A stretch of 64,000 nucleotides of DNA, taken from positions 1,310,973-1,374,972 of the forward strand of contig VZQC01006699.1 in NCBI GenBank assembly GCA_009823505.1, written 5' to 3'. Within the stretch, counting starts at the first letter, position 1. Every line of letters begins with the position of its first letter. Position numbers and translations under genes: made by a program. Source of the DNA: Rhizomys pruinosus (Eukaryota; Chordata; Mammalia; Rodentia; Spalacidae). The notes beneath the pieces were generated by a model that was not told the origin of the DNA, did no database searches, and was given only the letters and a program-made list of their open reading frames with translations. Of this stretch, positions 30,423 through 42,015 are shown piece after piece.

Positions 30423-30540
30423 AATGCTATTATGCATTTAAGGACCGAGAATATAGCTTCATGATATAATGCTTGCCTACCGTTCAGGAGTCCTAAGGTT
30501 CAACCCATAGTGTTACTTTTTTTTTTTTTTTAATTGTAGA

Positions 30541-30765
30541 GCCTGCAGAAATGGCTCAGAGACTAAGAGCACTCAGGGGCTCTGGCAGAGGACTCAGGTT
30601 CACAGTTCCATCCCCAGCACCCACATGGTGGCTCACAAACATCTGTAACTCCAGTTCCAGGAGATCAAATGACCTACTTCTGACCTCAAGTGCCAGGCAT
30701 GCATGTGGTGCACTTACATACATGCAGATAAATACTTATAAAACAGAGAAGTCTTTTAAAAAAAT
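30541..30765 (+). mobile_element. B2 SINE, old
   Basis: Diverged full-length copy preceded by poly-T. Confidence 0.82.
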
Positions 30766-31902
30766 TATTGTACATTTAAATATTCACATTAAAACGTGAC
30801 ATCAAAATGATGACAAATGATACTTATTGAAATGAGACAACATTTCGCAGATACCACAGATACAACTATTGCACTCAGGTAGGGTGCCTGAATTACTGTG
30901 CGTATCTCGTGAAGATATTTGCCCTCTACAATTAAACCCAAAAAAGAAAAAGTCTTTCACTGAATAAACCTGGAAGATGCCACTTGATTCAAGTAATCTA
31001 AACATATTGGTACCCTATAGGGGACCTGCTCATATGGTGTAACTCCAAACAGGACAACCTCAATTCTGAACTATTCTTGCTCAAAAGGCATATTCTAAAT
31101 TTAATAATAGAAAGCCTATGTTGATCGTCTACAAAAATAGCCAGGTAAATATTAAAAGAAAATAGACTAATGCATAAATCATGAAGTTCTGTATTGGATC
31201 CTCCCCTGAAGGGGGAGTATTTTGGTCTTGGAAAATTGTAGAAACTTGAATGTTATCTAACTTGTCACTAGAGTACTGGTAATGCTAATTTCCCTAGTTA
31301 TGATCATTGGACCGTGGTTATAAAAGGTTGGTATTTGGGGAAGTTGGGAGGGGTGTATAATGGATATTTTTGTACTATTTTCTTTCCACTAAGTCTGAAA
31401 TTATTTTTAAAAAATTTAGTTTATAACATGTAATTATTCTGATTTTTTAAAACGCTTTACAGGGGAAATGGAAATCTTTGAACGGTTTACGTTAATTTGT
31501 ATCAAGTATGGTTTGAGACGATGTCTGATTCCAGTTCTCGTGTGCCTGTATTTTCGAAGTGTAGGATTTTTAAAAGGTTGAGCGATTAGAAGCCTGGAAG
31601 GAAGACTGCAGGCAGTGGCCAATTCAAAGGATTTAGAGTAAAAAAAGAAAGACGGGAGACGCAGAAGGAAGTTTGGGGTTTGTTGACAAAGGGTCTCTGA
31701 GTCTCGGCCATCCTCCTGCTTCAGCCTCCCAACTGCTGGAACCTACAGCCTAGAGCCTCCACGCCCAACACTGAGTTTTTCTAGGGGGTCAAATCCGCCT
31801 AGTTTGCTACCAAAAGTTATCCCAGCTTCCCAAACGCAGTCTTTTTTCTCAACCACATATCATACTTTCATTCTACATAATGTAAATGTCTGTCTGACTT
31901 GC
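30766..31902. other. Intergenic, nothing clear
   Basis: A degraded B1-like stretch may lie at 31680-31770 (gggtctctgagtctcggcc). Otherwise nothing is recognised. Confidence 0.4.
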
Positions 31903-31947
31903 AAGGTAACCTCCTCTCCTCGGCTTTCCAGACCCCCCTCCCCCAAA

Positions 31948-31979
<32 letters not shown>

Positions 31980-32022
31980 GGTAACCTCCTCTCCTCGGCT
32001 TTCCAGACCCCCCTCCCCCAAA

Positions 32023-32070
<48 letters not shown>
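31903..32070. repeat. 75-bp duplication carrying (CA)n
   Basis: 'aaggtaacctcctctcctcg..cccaaatca(CA)n' occurs at 31903 and again at 31978. The second CA run is longer. The duplicated part forms the edge of the CpG-rich patch that follows. Confidence 0.93.
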
Positions 32071-32072
<2 letters not shown>

Positions 32073-32099
32073 GGTCCCCAGAGCCTGGTCAGACTTTTC

Positions 32100-32475
32100 C
32101 GCAAAGCATTTCCGCGCCCGCGGGTGCGCTCCGTACTTTGGTCCTATGCATCATCTCCCTACATCAAATGGGATCTCGTTATTTCCTCGGCTTGGTCTTT
32201 TCTGCTCTATTCAACTGCTTTTTCAGAAATCCAAGCTGAAGAGTTTCCCAAACCCCAACTGCAACGGTTCTCCAAGCCCAACGGCGGTTCTCCAACCCTG
32301 GCTGCAGCTCCTCCCGCGATCGCCGGCAAGCCTCCCGCTCCCACCACCGCCCGCGCCGCGCCGAGGCTCGCGCCAGCACGGCCCGCGCCTACTGGACAAA
32401 ATGGACCGTTGGCGCTTTAACGGTCTCTTGGCACGTGCGGTTTCTGGCGGGTCTACAGAGCCTAGCTGAGGGGAT
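32100..32475. promoter_or_regulatory. Small CpG-rich patch, possible promoter
   Basis: CpG-dense region ending in an E2F-like TTGGCGC (32409-32415) and an E-box CACGTG (about 32432). It lies 4 kb upstream of CDC20B. No exon with a recognised product is attached. It could start a non-coding RNA or act as an enhancer. Confidence 0.45.
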
Positions 32476-32640
32476 TGGGGAAGAGCCAGGGGCTGGCCAG
32501 GTGGGGCGGAGAAGGCTGGAGGAAGAGCTAAGGATAGTCAAGCTCAGACACAGGGAGACTCCAGACAGGTGAAGGGGAAATCTTCCCATCCCTTTAATAA
32601 AGTGAGTGCTCCTCAGCATACCAGCTCAGAATGCTCCAGG

Positions 32641-32710
32641 AAATGAATGAATGAATGAATGAATGAATGAATGAATGAATGAGTGAATGAGTGAGTGAGT
32701 GAATGAATGA
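32641..32710. repeat. (GAAT)n microsatellite
   Basis: About 17 units, the last ones changed to GAGT. Confidence 0.95.
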
Positions 32711-32984
32711 ACTACATTGAGGACTAAATGTTTAAAACAAGCAAAGGCTGTAGCAATGAATAGGCCTAGACTAGTCTATAAAGCAGCCTATTATCTCAAA
32801 TTATGTGGGTTTTTTTCCTAGATGTTAAGTAGCTCAGCCGCATATATTTTTTCCCTTACTGCTCTAAGAACACGACCTGTCTTTAAATTTTATCTCCCCC
32901 TTTATATGCCACGACTCTCAAAAGCATTGAGAGTCAAATTGGCCTCGATTTTACCAGTAATTTTTTCATGTATTTAGTGGGTGT

Positions 32985-33190
32985 TCTTGTGGAGGGCATG
33001 CACATACGTGTGGAGGCCAGATGTGGCTTTTTTAGGAACTACCCTAAAAAAGGGGGATGGGGGAGGGGTCCAGAGTTTTGAGGCTGGACTGGCCAGCGAG
33101 TCTCGAGGAGGCTTCTGACTCACTGTCCTCCAATTACAGAACAGCCAGCCTCTGCTTTTTGAGTGTGTGCTGGGGATGGAACCCCCAAAT
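32985..33190 (-). mobile_element. Old B3/B4-type composite SINE
   Basis: 'acgtgtggaggccagatg..actggccagcgag..gtgctggggatggaaccc' follows the order seen in the better copy at 61536-61925. Confidence 0.5.
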
Positions 33191-33649
33191 CCCTCTTCCC
33201 CAGTCCTCAGGTTAGCCTAGTTTTTAAAGCCTCAAAATCAGAGCCCTTCTCCTCTAGCCACTTATTTCTTGACTTTGGGGGAGGGGCAGGGAGGGTCTTT
33301 CTCTTCATGGTGGGTCATGCATATTATCCAAATAAGATCGGTCCCCACAGTTTTAAGGTGAGGCAAGGAAAACATTAAAATCAGTATAGTACTGTGTTAA
33401 TAGGATAAAATCAGGCACATGATGTTCACACTCTCCCCCAGGAAACCTGGATCCAGAATACTCTAGGCTTGAAAATCTGTTTCAGTACATTTTTCTTCTA
33501 CTTCAAATGCAGCATAAGCTAAACAGAAGAGACAACCTTGTTCTTATTGTGCCCTCTCTGGGAGCCCTGTTCCAATATTACTGTGGCAGACCAGAGTCGC
33601 AGCCTTTGACTCCCCTTTTGTGTATAACCAAACCAAATCCAGATATCTA

Positions 33650-33651
<2 letters not shown>

Positions 33652-33704
<53 letters not shown>
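33652..33704. repeat. (TC)n microsatellite
   Basis: About 26 uninterrupted units. Confidence 0.97.
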
Positions 33705-33708
<4 letters not shown>

Positions 33709-34654
33709 CCTCTTGTAGAGAAGAAACAACAAAACTACAAAAATCAACCTGCGGTCCACATCCCTCCAGCTACTTAGTACAATTAGTGGAAGCTCCTCAC
33801 TCTGTACAAAGTAGTGATGATTTGCTGATATTAAGAAGAAATGATTACTTTCTTGAGCTGATCACTCCAAGACATGCAAAGAATTAACTTCTAAACTGCC
33901 TAGCTCTCACAGTTCCTCTATATATTGTTTCTGCTTTTCTCAGATTACCTCTCATAACACCACCAATGCTTTGCCCACCCTGTGGATGGAGGTGATGTTC
34001 AGTATCCTCCTGGCTTTGGGCCTTTGTGGAGCCTCATTGGGGGGGGGGGGGGCTATCTTTTTTTTCCTATATTCTCCAGGCAAAATCTTACTCTTTAGAT
34101 TTCAGCTAACCTTAAACACCTCTAAAACATCCCTCTCAGCCTTCTCAAGTTGTGCTAGCTAGAATTTGTCTATGCTCCTAGACATAGTGTCTTGTTGTCT
34201 GCTTGCTTCTGAGGTGGGTGGGGTTATTCCCCATTGAACAGTAAAGTAATGCTCCAAAAATACAAGGATCTTGCCTTCTTCATCGTGTCCTCTCAGACTG
34301 GCTCCTTACTTTGTACATAGTAACATTTAGCACTTTATCATTTGTTCCCTGTTTTGTGGAGATTAGGACATTTCCCAATTCTTAAAACTAGAATAGTCAA
34401 GTTACAAAATATAGATCTTCCTATGGTTATGCTTAGAATATGACAAATTTGCTTTTCAGCAATTTGTAAGTTAAAAGTACAGTGGTAACAAAGATTCGTG
34501 GAATAAGGGGAGACTGGTGCATGCCATTTGCTTGAAACATTTCTCCTCCCTCCACCACCTCCCCCTTTAAGTCTCAGGTTCCTCAACTGTAAAATGAGAA
34601 TACTTAACTATTCTACATATATTTATGATGAGAACCAAAAAACTATCTGAAAGG
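33705..34654. other. Intergenic, no feature recognised
   Basis: Only a poly-G run near 34040 stands out. Confidence 0.5.
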
Positions 34655-34795
34655 GGGTGGAGGGTCAGGCAAGCCTGGTGACCTGAGTTTCATTCCTGGA
34701 ACCCACATAAAGGTGCAAGGATAGAACCAAGTGTTGAAAGTTGTTTTCTGACCTACAAACGCAGCATGCCCCACATGTGCCCTTCCCTTCAATAA
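34655..34795 (+). mobile_element. B3 SINE, old
   Basis: 'caagcctggtgacctgagtttcattcctggaacccacataa' core. Confidence 0.7.
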
Positions 34796-34924
34796 TAGTA
34801 GAGGAACTATAAAACTTCAAAAAGAACAAATTTATTTGCTCAGGATAATGTCAGTATTTAGATGTATTTTTTAATGTTTTATAAAGTACTTGTAAACAAA
34901 ATGGTCATCCTTATATTCAGAATC

Positions 34925-34982
34925 CAAGCAGAGCAGATGCCTGACATGTAGTAAGTAGTCAATAAATAAGAGTGAATTTGTA
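34925..34982 (+). mobile_element. MIR/L2 3' end remnant
   Basis: 'tgcctgacatgtagtaagtagtcaataaataagagtgaa' matches the shared MIR/L2 terminal motif. Confidence 0.6.
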
Positions 34983-35484
34983 ACATTCCAGCCCAGTTCT
35001 TAAGTAGAAGCTAAGACAGGGGAATCTTCCTGGTTGTGCTAGTCACACAATGATGTCAGTAGAGCGTCTACATTTACATTTAAACGTCTTCCAAGTCTGT
35101 GCCCGCAGAGCAGGTCAGAGAAGATTTACCAGGAAAAGGGCCCCTACTGTGGATGGCAACATATCTCCAATTTCAAATGGGTTCTGGTCGGTAAACCCGA
35201 TTTGAGCTTAGTCAAAATGAGTAGCCCAAAGCTTCTATGAGTGGAAAATAGTTCTGGAGAAACAGAATGGAGGAAAGTGGTGTAACAGCAGTGGGATTCT
35301 GCGCCAGGCCACTCGCTTGCTCGGTCATCACCATTCCAGGTCTAGCGGCTCCTCTCCACAAGTCTGGTTACTTAAAAAAATGAGTCGATAGAGGGAGCTC
35401 TAACACGCTCTCCTTCTCTGGAATGACCAACTAAAGTGACTGGGAAGCTCTGTCTGGGCTCAAAGCAGCCAGCCTCCAGATAAC

Positions 35485-35511
35485 TAATTATGATTATCAT
35501 AATCATAATTA
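35485..35511. repeat. Perfect inverted repeat, 11-bp arms
   Basis: TAATTATGATT, 5-base loop, AATCATAATTA. Confidence 0.95.
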
Positions 35512-36159
35512 TGATCAAGACAACATTAAGTCCCCTGGAATACCAACCAGGAACATGTGAGAAGTTAGTTTTGAGAGCCTGACATGCACAGAAGGAGGGT
35601 ACTATTTTGTGGGCGATTTGGAACCTGATGCCCTAAAGCTAGGGCTTATTTTTAAAAAGTCAGGTAGTAAAAAGCTGGAGAGGCAGTTTATTTAAAACCC
35701 AAGCAAAAAAGTTAATTTAAAAATTCATAAATGTCTTTTCCTATCTTATGACTGATTGATTGTTCTTGGACCTTCTTTTGCCAGGCTGTCTATGGACCAC
35801 TGACACTCTAAATACAAACTGGGGTCTGGGAATTGATATCCTGATAAATCCTAATAAATCCTAATAATATCCTAATAAATTAGACTATTACTATTTCGTG
35901 TGTGCTACCAAAAGACTCAAGACTCATGAATTGGAGACAAAGGACTTTATTACAAAACCACAACCACCATAAGGATCATATGTCCATCAATTCACCTTGC
36001 CCCCAAATCACACGGGGGTGAACAGAAGGCCCAACTGCACCACTGTAGATTGGATTAGGAGAGAGGGACACTCATGTGGAGAAGCCACTGTTTTTGTAGA
36101 AGGCAGAAGCAAAGTCCTTCTTTGTCCCAGGTTACCTCAACCTTCAAGATGGCTTGTTA
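35512..36159. other. Intergenic, no supported feature
   Basis: A short run of repeated 'cctaataaat' at 35840-35880. The minus strand has AATAAA near 35948 and could be an old LTR edge, but I cannot support it. Confidence 0.35.
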
Positions 36160-36305
36160 GAGCTGAGCATTATGGTACAAATTTATAATCCTAGAGCCGG
36201 GAGTTAGCAGCAGAGGGGCTCATTCAAGGTCATCCTCAATCACATATCAAGTTCAAGGACAGCCTGGTCTACCTGAGATCCTATCTAAAATAAGTAAATA
36301 CATAA
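36160..36305 (+). mobile_element. Old B1/B4-type SINE
   Basis: 'ctgagcattatggtacaaatttataatcc..ggacagcctggtctacctgagatcctatct'. The next 720 bases (to 37029) are otherwise empty. Confidence 0.6.
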
Positions 36306-37029
36306 AGAAAGCAATGACAAATGGCCCCCAACCTAGTCATCCTTAGCTTAACCCTCCTGCAAGGCATGTAGGAAAAGAAGGAGAGGACCTGTCAGAATAC
36401 TATAAAGCAAATGTCTATAACAGTGAATATTCTGCATACATGTTGCTTTTATATTTTTATTTCAACATTATCAATAAGGTATTCATGTCAAAATAGGAAA
36501 AGGAAAAAAAAAACTCTATCTGAATTGCCAAAAGAATGCCTGCTAAATACTAAATATATCACTTGCTTATTTAGGCTTGCGCTTTCTTCCATAACTGTGC
36601 CTAGATATAGTCAGTGCCCCCTTACATAACTAAAAGAGAAAAAATAGCATTAGCTATTATATAGAAACAATCCCAAAGTCTCATTTTTAATCAGTGGTGT
36701 CAACCATGTCATTCTACCAAGATTGGTTGGAATTCCAAACACTGTTGATGTGCTTTGTTTCATGTTGTCCTTACCTACTCTCTGGCTAATCAATTTTGGT
36801 GCATCAAGGAGCTATAAAATGCCAAAATAGAAGCATCTGAGCTGAACCAGAGTCTTAAGATAGCCCTGAATATATAAACCCACTTATAAAGCCACAGTTT
36901 ACATACTCTAGTGAATAGTCAGTTTTCATCACATCATTTCAAGTTACAAATGTGTCAATGCAGGACGTCCTTCCAGTTGCGTTTAAATGGAGCACTTTTC
37001 AGAGATTCTCACTTTTTTTTTTCATTTAT

Positions 37030-37465
37030 CAGCTTTCATTTCTGTTGCTGTGATAATAAAATATCCTGACCGCCCCAACACCACCCAAAAAATACCTTAA
37101 GGGAGAAAGGAGTTTGTTTGTGCTTACAATTCCAGGTTACAGACCATCGGTGAGGGGAAGTTAAGGCAGGAAGTTCAAACAGCCAGTCACATCTCATCTA
37201 CAGTCAAGAGCAGAGAGGCGTGAATGTATGCATCCTCAGTCATTTGCTTGCTTGTGCTCTACCCATATAGATCAGGACACTCCTGCCTAGGGAACAGTGC
37301 TCCCACATTAGGCCAGACCTTCCCACATGGATTAACTTATTTAAGTGCCCACAAGCATGCACACAGGCCAGCACAAAGCAGACAGTCCCTCATTGAAACT
37401 CTTCTTCCGAGGAGATTCTGGGTTGTATCAAGTTCACATTTAAAGCTAAACATCACAGTAGCTAA
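37030..37465. mobile_element. Rodent interspersed repeat, URR1/hAT-like
   Basis: Begins 'tttctgttgctgtgataataaaatatcctgac', contains 'cttacaattccaggttacagaccatc', and has the order of a common rodent repeat. Family assignment is from recall. Confidence 0.45.
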
Positions 37466-37639
37466 TGATGGACTTTCCTCCTCTGAACTCCTTAGATGTC
37501 TTCATATCCTATTATAGGAAATTCACTAAATTTTCATACTCCATAAGTCATTTACCAAATTTAAAGTTTTACCATCCCTCTTCTTCTTCTGACCTGGTAG
37601 CTCAGTGCCCGATGATGGAGATTAAGACAGTCAAGCCCT

Positions 37640-37878
37640 GGGGCTGGAGAGATAGCCTAGCAGTTAAGAGCGCTGACTGCTCTTACAGAGGACCCGGGTT
37701 CGATCCCCAGCACCCACATGGTGGCTGAGAACCGTCTGTAACTCCAATTCCAGGAGAACTCCAGTTCCAGGGGAATCTGAGACCCTCTTCTGACCTCCGC
37801 GGCATTGCACGACACAGGTGCACAAACCTACATGCAGAAAGTACAATCATACACATACAAAATAAATAAAAATTAAAA
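37640..37878 (+). mobile_element. B2 SINE, long variant, with 13-bp target-site duplication
   Basis: Young copy flanked by acagtcaagccct on both sides. It carries the internal duplication. Confidence 0.95.
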
Positions 37879-38324
37879 AACAGTCAAGCCCTAACTTTTC
37901 CTTTAGGACTTCAAGCATTATCCAGAGGGATTAAGTGCCCAACCTATACCTCATAAGGAATATATGGAAAGAGGGATATCCAAAGAGTCTAGCATGAATC
38001 TGAAGAGTTAAAATACGTCAGAGTTGAATAATGTTCTTTTATATTTTCCAAGATACAAAAGAGGCTGCTACTGTCTTCTTACAGTTTACTCTTTTTCAAT
38101 TCATTCACCCCTTTTTCAATCTTCTACAAATTGAATCTTTTTAAAAAGTATGTAAGACTATTAAGAATGTCAGTGGACCAGGCTACAATGGTGGCATCCT
38201 CTATGGATGAACAGAATTGTGTCATTTCTTGTAATAGCAAGGAGGTTTTGTGTCGCTTGTGCTCTGCTGAACCTCTTCTGGGAAATACAAGGGGAAAGAT
38301 TTTGTAAGGATAGATTTTGTAGTC

Positions 38325-38432
38325 CTGCCTGGCCTGGAACTCACTGTGTAGATCCAGCTGGCTTCAAACTTGAATACTCCTGCCTCTGCCTCACCAGTGC
38401 TGTGATTACAAGTGTACATCCCACATTTGGCT
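38325..38432 (-). mobile_element. Diverged B1-like SINE
   Basis: 'gcctggcctggaactcactgtgtag..ctgcctctgcctcaccagtgctgtgattac'. Confidence 0.7.
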
Positions 38433-38504
38433 GCAAATGTGGAAGTAAAGAAAATGTTTCATTTGTTGTACTCACACAGTTGGCTTATTTGATCTATCCT
38501 TTTA

Positions 38505-38751
38505 ATTTTTTTTATTAATTTTATTTAGTTCTGTATGTGTATGAATGTACTGCCTGCATGCAAGTCTGTGCACCCGTGTCATGCAACGCCACGGAGGTCA
38601 GAAGAGGGTCTCGGATTCCCCTGGAACTGGAGTTCTCCTGGAATTGGAGTTTCAGACGGCTCTCGGCCGCCATGTGGGTGCTGGGGATCAAACCCAGGTC
38701 CTCTGTAAGAGCAGTCGTTGCTCTTAACCACTAGGCCATCTCTCCAGCCCC
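38505..38751 (-). mobile_element. B2 SINE, long variant, with target-site duplication
   Basis: Full reverse-strand copy flanked by tgatctatcctt on both sides. Confidence 0.95.
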
Positions 38752-38963
38752 TGATCTATCCTTCTAAGGAAGTCATTACTCATATAAGTTGGTTCATGGC
38801 TTCTGATTGGCTAGCTATAAGTTTGTTTAATGCAGCCATTTATAAGAAATAGCTCAAGTTTCACTTGCCACTGAAAATCAAGCAAAATTAGATTAAATTT
38901 TAAAAAGTATTTGGTTGCATTCATTAAAAATAGGTTAATTTAGACCAAAAAAAAAAAAAAAAA

Positions 38964-39108
38964 AGCCGGGCATGGTGGCGCACGCCTTTAATCCTAGCAC
39001 TTGGGAGGCAGAGGCAGGCGGATCTTTGTGAGTTCAAGGCCAGCCCTGGTCTACAATGTGAGTTCCAGGACAGCGTGGGGCTACAGGGAGACCCTAAAAA
39101 AAAAAAAA
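38964..39108 (+). mobile_element. B1 SINE with target-site duplication
   Basis: Young B1 flanked by aaataggttaattt on both sides. Confidence 0.95.
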
Positions 39109-39122
39109 AAATAGGTTAATTT

Positions 39123-39163
39123 GCCTGGTGTGGTGGCACATGTCTCAAAAAGACCAAAAAATA
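39123..39163 (+). mobile_element. B1 mini-remnant
   Basis: Head (gcctggtgtggtggcacatg) joined directly to the tail (tctcaaaaagacc): the whole body is deleted. Confidence 0.8.
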
Positions 39164-39210
39164 CATATATATGTTAATTCAAATGTGACAGATCATTAAA
39201 ATTGAATTCT

Positions 39211-39363
39211 TTTTTTTTTTTGGTCTTTTCGAGACAGGGTCTCCCTGTAGCCCCAGCTGTCCTGGAACTCACATTGTAGACCAGGCTGGCCTTGAACTCA
39301 CAAAGATCCGCCTGCCTCTGCCTCCCAAGTGCTAGGATTAAAGGCGTGCGCCACCACGCCCGG
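39211..39363 (-). mobile_element. B1 SINE with 15-bp target-site duplication
   Basis: Near-consensus reverse-strand copy flanked by ttaaaattgaattct. Confidence 0.96.
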
Positions 39364-39479
39364 CTTAAAATTGAATTCTAAAGAGATGAAATTGGGCAAA
39401 GGCTGAGGTTTTTGTACAGTTTCTGTTAACTCACTGCATCTCTTACCATCCTAGTCGATATAGTCAGAGAATAAAATTG

Positions 39480-39690
39480 AGCTGGTTAGAGATGGCTTAG
39501 TAGGTAAAGCACTTGCCTGAAGCATGAGTCTCCAAATGGGAGCTCAATTCCTCGAACCTACAGAGGATCCAGCTCCTGAAATTTGTCTTCTGACCTTCAC
39601 CTGCTCATGTCAGCACTTACATTATACACAGAGAGTCACACACACACACACACACACACACTAGTAGCAGAAATAAAATATCTTTTAAAA
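39480..39690 (+). mobile_element. B3-like SINE with (CA)n tail
   Basis: tRNA-derived body, (CA)12 at 39638-39661 and an A-rich tail. Flanks agaataaaattga repeat on both sides. Confidence 0.78.
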
Positions 39691-39702
39691 AAGAATAAAA
39701 TT

Positions 39703-39815
39703 GACCGGGCATGGTAGCACATACCTTTTAATCTCACCATTCAGGAAGCAGATTCAGCAGATCTACAGAGTGAGTTCCAGACCAGCTGGGGCTACAGGGA
39801 GACCCTGTCTAAAAA
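39703..39815 (+). mobile_element. B1 SINE with internal deletion
   Basis: Head 'gaccgggcatggtagcacat' and tail present. The middle is shortened. Confidence 0.85.
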
Positions 39816-39823
39816 AAAGTAGG

Positions 39824-40000
39824 AAGTGGAGAAATGAATCAGTGGTTAAGAGCACGGACTGCAGGTTTGGTTCCCAGTACCCACAGTGGGCGCTAACAAA
39901 CTTCTGTAGCTACAGTTCCAGGGGATCAGACTCCCTCTTCTGCATACATGTGCACTTACACACATGCACACAAAACTGTCATGCACATAAAAATAAAACC
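39824..40000 (+). mobile_element. B2 SINE, old
   Basis: 'aatgaatcagtggttaagagcac..ggtttggttcccagtaccc' with a shortened promoter region. Confidence 0.78.
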
Positions 40001-40525
40001 ATTTAAATCTTAACAACAAAGAACAAAACTGGCCCATAATGCACTATGATTTCTGCTGCAAAAACATTCTCACTTGTTTTCCTTGTTATTATTATTATTA
40101 TTGAATGTAATATTCCAGAAAATCATTTCTTCCCAATTTTTGTTTTAAATTCTGTTGTACCTTACTTGGAAAATTAAGGCATTTTCAAAGACTACAACCT
40201 GACATTTTTATCCTCTTAATTTATAGAATGTGATGGTTCAGAGACAAAAAGGAAACAGTCTTTCATGGGGTAAGAGAGGACAAGCTCTAAAACCCAGCAG
40301 TCTTTCCCGTGACATGTGAGAGCCTCGAGATGCTGCCTGCTCGAGTTTGTCTTAATGGATCTTGATCTTTACTCTCACCTTTAAGAGCCAGAAATATCAG
40401 CACATATCTTTTTTATTTTTATTACTTTTTAAATATTCTAATTTTTATTAAATGAGAGTATTTTTCCCCCTGTGAGGAAACTATCTTAATTTGTTTTAGC
40501 TGTTACTACACTTTTAGGAAACAAA
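40001..40525. other. Intergenic, no feature recognised
   Basis: AT-rich. (ATT)n of about 5 units near 40088. Confidence 0.5.
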
Positions 40526-40712
40526 CTGGGCCAATTAGATGGCTCAGAGGGTAAAGATGCTTGCTAGGCAAACCTGAGGGTCTTCGTTGTTGGGTCCCCA
40601 TGGTAGAAGGAGAAAACTGACAGCCCAAAGCCATGGCATTTGTGTGCCCACCCTCACACATACATCTTATAGGCACCCACACAACAATAATAAAGTAAAT
40701 AAATAAAAATTG
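40526..40712 (+). mobile_element. B3 SINE
   Basis: 'agatggctcagagggtaaagatgcttgctaggcaaacctgagggtc' and an A-rich tail. Confidence 0.75.
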
Positions 40713-40874
40713 AACCTCTTTTATTTAAAGAAACCATAATGTTTAAATATTTCACTGGAACATGAAAATATCTCAGATCAATTTAAAAATTTTATATAGT
40801 GATTTAAGGTTCATTTAAATATATAAGGCTGTAAGAAATATAACTTGTGCTTGATTTTGTTCAATGCAGAAATT

Positions 40875-41165
40875 AGGGAGTAGAGAGCAGACTTAAGAGT
40901 GTAAAAACGCTTGCTGTGCAAGTATGAGGACCCAAGTTTGGATCACCCACATAAAAAAGCAAATGTAGCCAAGGCTGGGGCAGAGATAGGAGGGCTGCTG
41001 GCTAGGTTTCAGTGCCTAGCTGAAAAACAGTGAGCTCAGGATTAAGTAAGAGACCCTGGCTCAGGGAATTCAGAGGAGATGGAGGACACCTAACAGCCTT
41101 CTCTGGCATCCATGCACACCAAATGGTAGATGTGCAGCCCCCACACATGTGCACATGCATAATTG
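40875..41165 (+). mobile_element. B3/B4-type composite SINE
   Basis: tRNA-like head (cttgctgtgcaagtatgaggacc), B1-like centre (cctagctgaaaaacagtgagctc) and B3-like end. Subfamily uncertain. Confidence 0.6.
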
Positions 41166-41546
41166 CTTACGATATTAAAGTACTAAATATCTTTATACAA
41201 AAAGCCTTGTTATTTGGGATTAGGTGAGTAACTGAGTAACTAGTATACCAAATTTTACCTTTGCATCAGACAGAATTCTACAGAACCTCTTTAACACCTC
41301 ATTCCCTGTGTTTGATCTTTCATGAGGTTGAGGCAATTCATCTCCTAAATTTCACTCAAACCTGTTCATCTTCCCAGCCATCATGTTAATCCAAGATACC
41401 TGAAATTTTTTCTAGATGCAAAAACAAATGGTAAAATATTCACAAGAGTGAAATAATTGGGAAAGAATCTTTAAAAGTCACTGGAGTCTGATGTTCTTTC
41501 TGTAGCTGACTACATTTATATGTACATAGAAAGTTTGGACTTTTCT
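41166..41546. other. Intergenic, no feature recognised
   Basis: Nothing supported in this stretch. Confidence 0.5.
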
Positions 41547-41755
41547 GGGCTGGGAGAGATGGCTCAGTGGTTAAGAGCCCCAACTGCTTTTGAGGGGACC
41601 CGGGTTTGATTCCCATCACCAACATGGCAGCTAAGAACCGTCTTTAACTCCAGTTCCAGGGGAATCTGATGCCCTCTTCTGACTTCCGCAGCATTGCATG
41701 ACACAGGTGCACCAACTTACCTGTAGACAGTACACTAATACACAGAAAAAAAAAA
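41547..41755 (+). mobile_element. B2 SINE with target-site duplication
   Basis: Short variant flanked by gtttggactttt on both sides. Confidence 0.93.
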
Positions 41756-41816
41756 TGTTTGGACTTTTGATCCATACACAGTCTCTTTCAGTTGTTCATT
41801 AAAGAAAGCACACATG

Positions 41817-42015
41817 GGGCTAGAGAGATGGCTCAGAGGTTAAGAGCACCAGGTTTGATTCCCAGCACCCACATGGTGGCTAAAAATGTAATGCCATTTC
41901 CAGGGGATCTGACACCCTCTTCTGACTTCCGTGGTCATTGCACAATACAGGTGCACTTACATGCATACAGGCAATACACTCATATACATAAAATTCAAAT
42001 AAAGTTTTTAAAAAG
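41817..42015 (+). mobile_element. B2 SINE with internal deletion
   Basis: Part between the A and B boxes is missing. Confidence 0.85.

Noticed and set aside
31804..32469. 221-codon plus-strand open frame
   Set aside because: It is built from duplicated (CA)n repeat and CpG-rich DNA. The Thr-His repeats are microsatellite translation.
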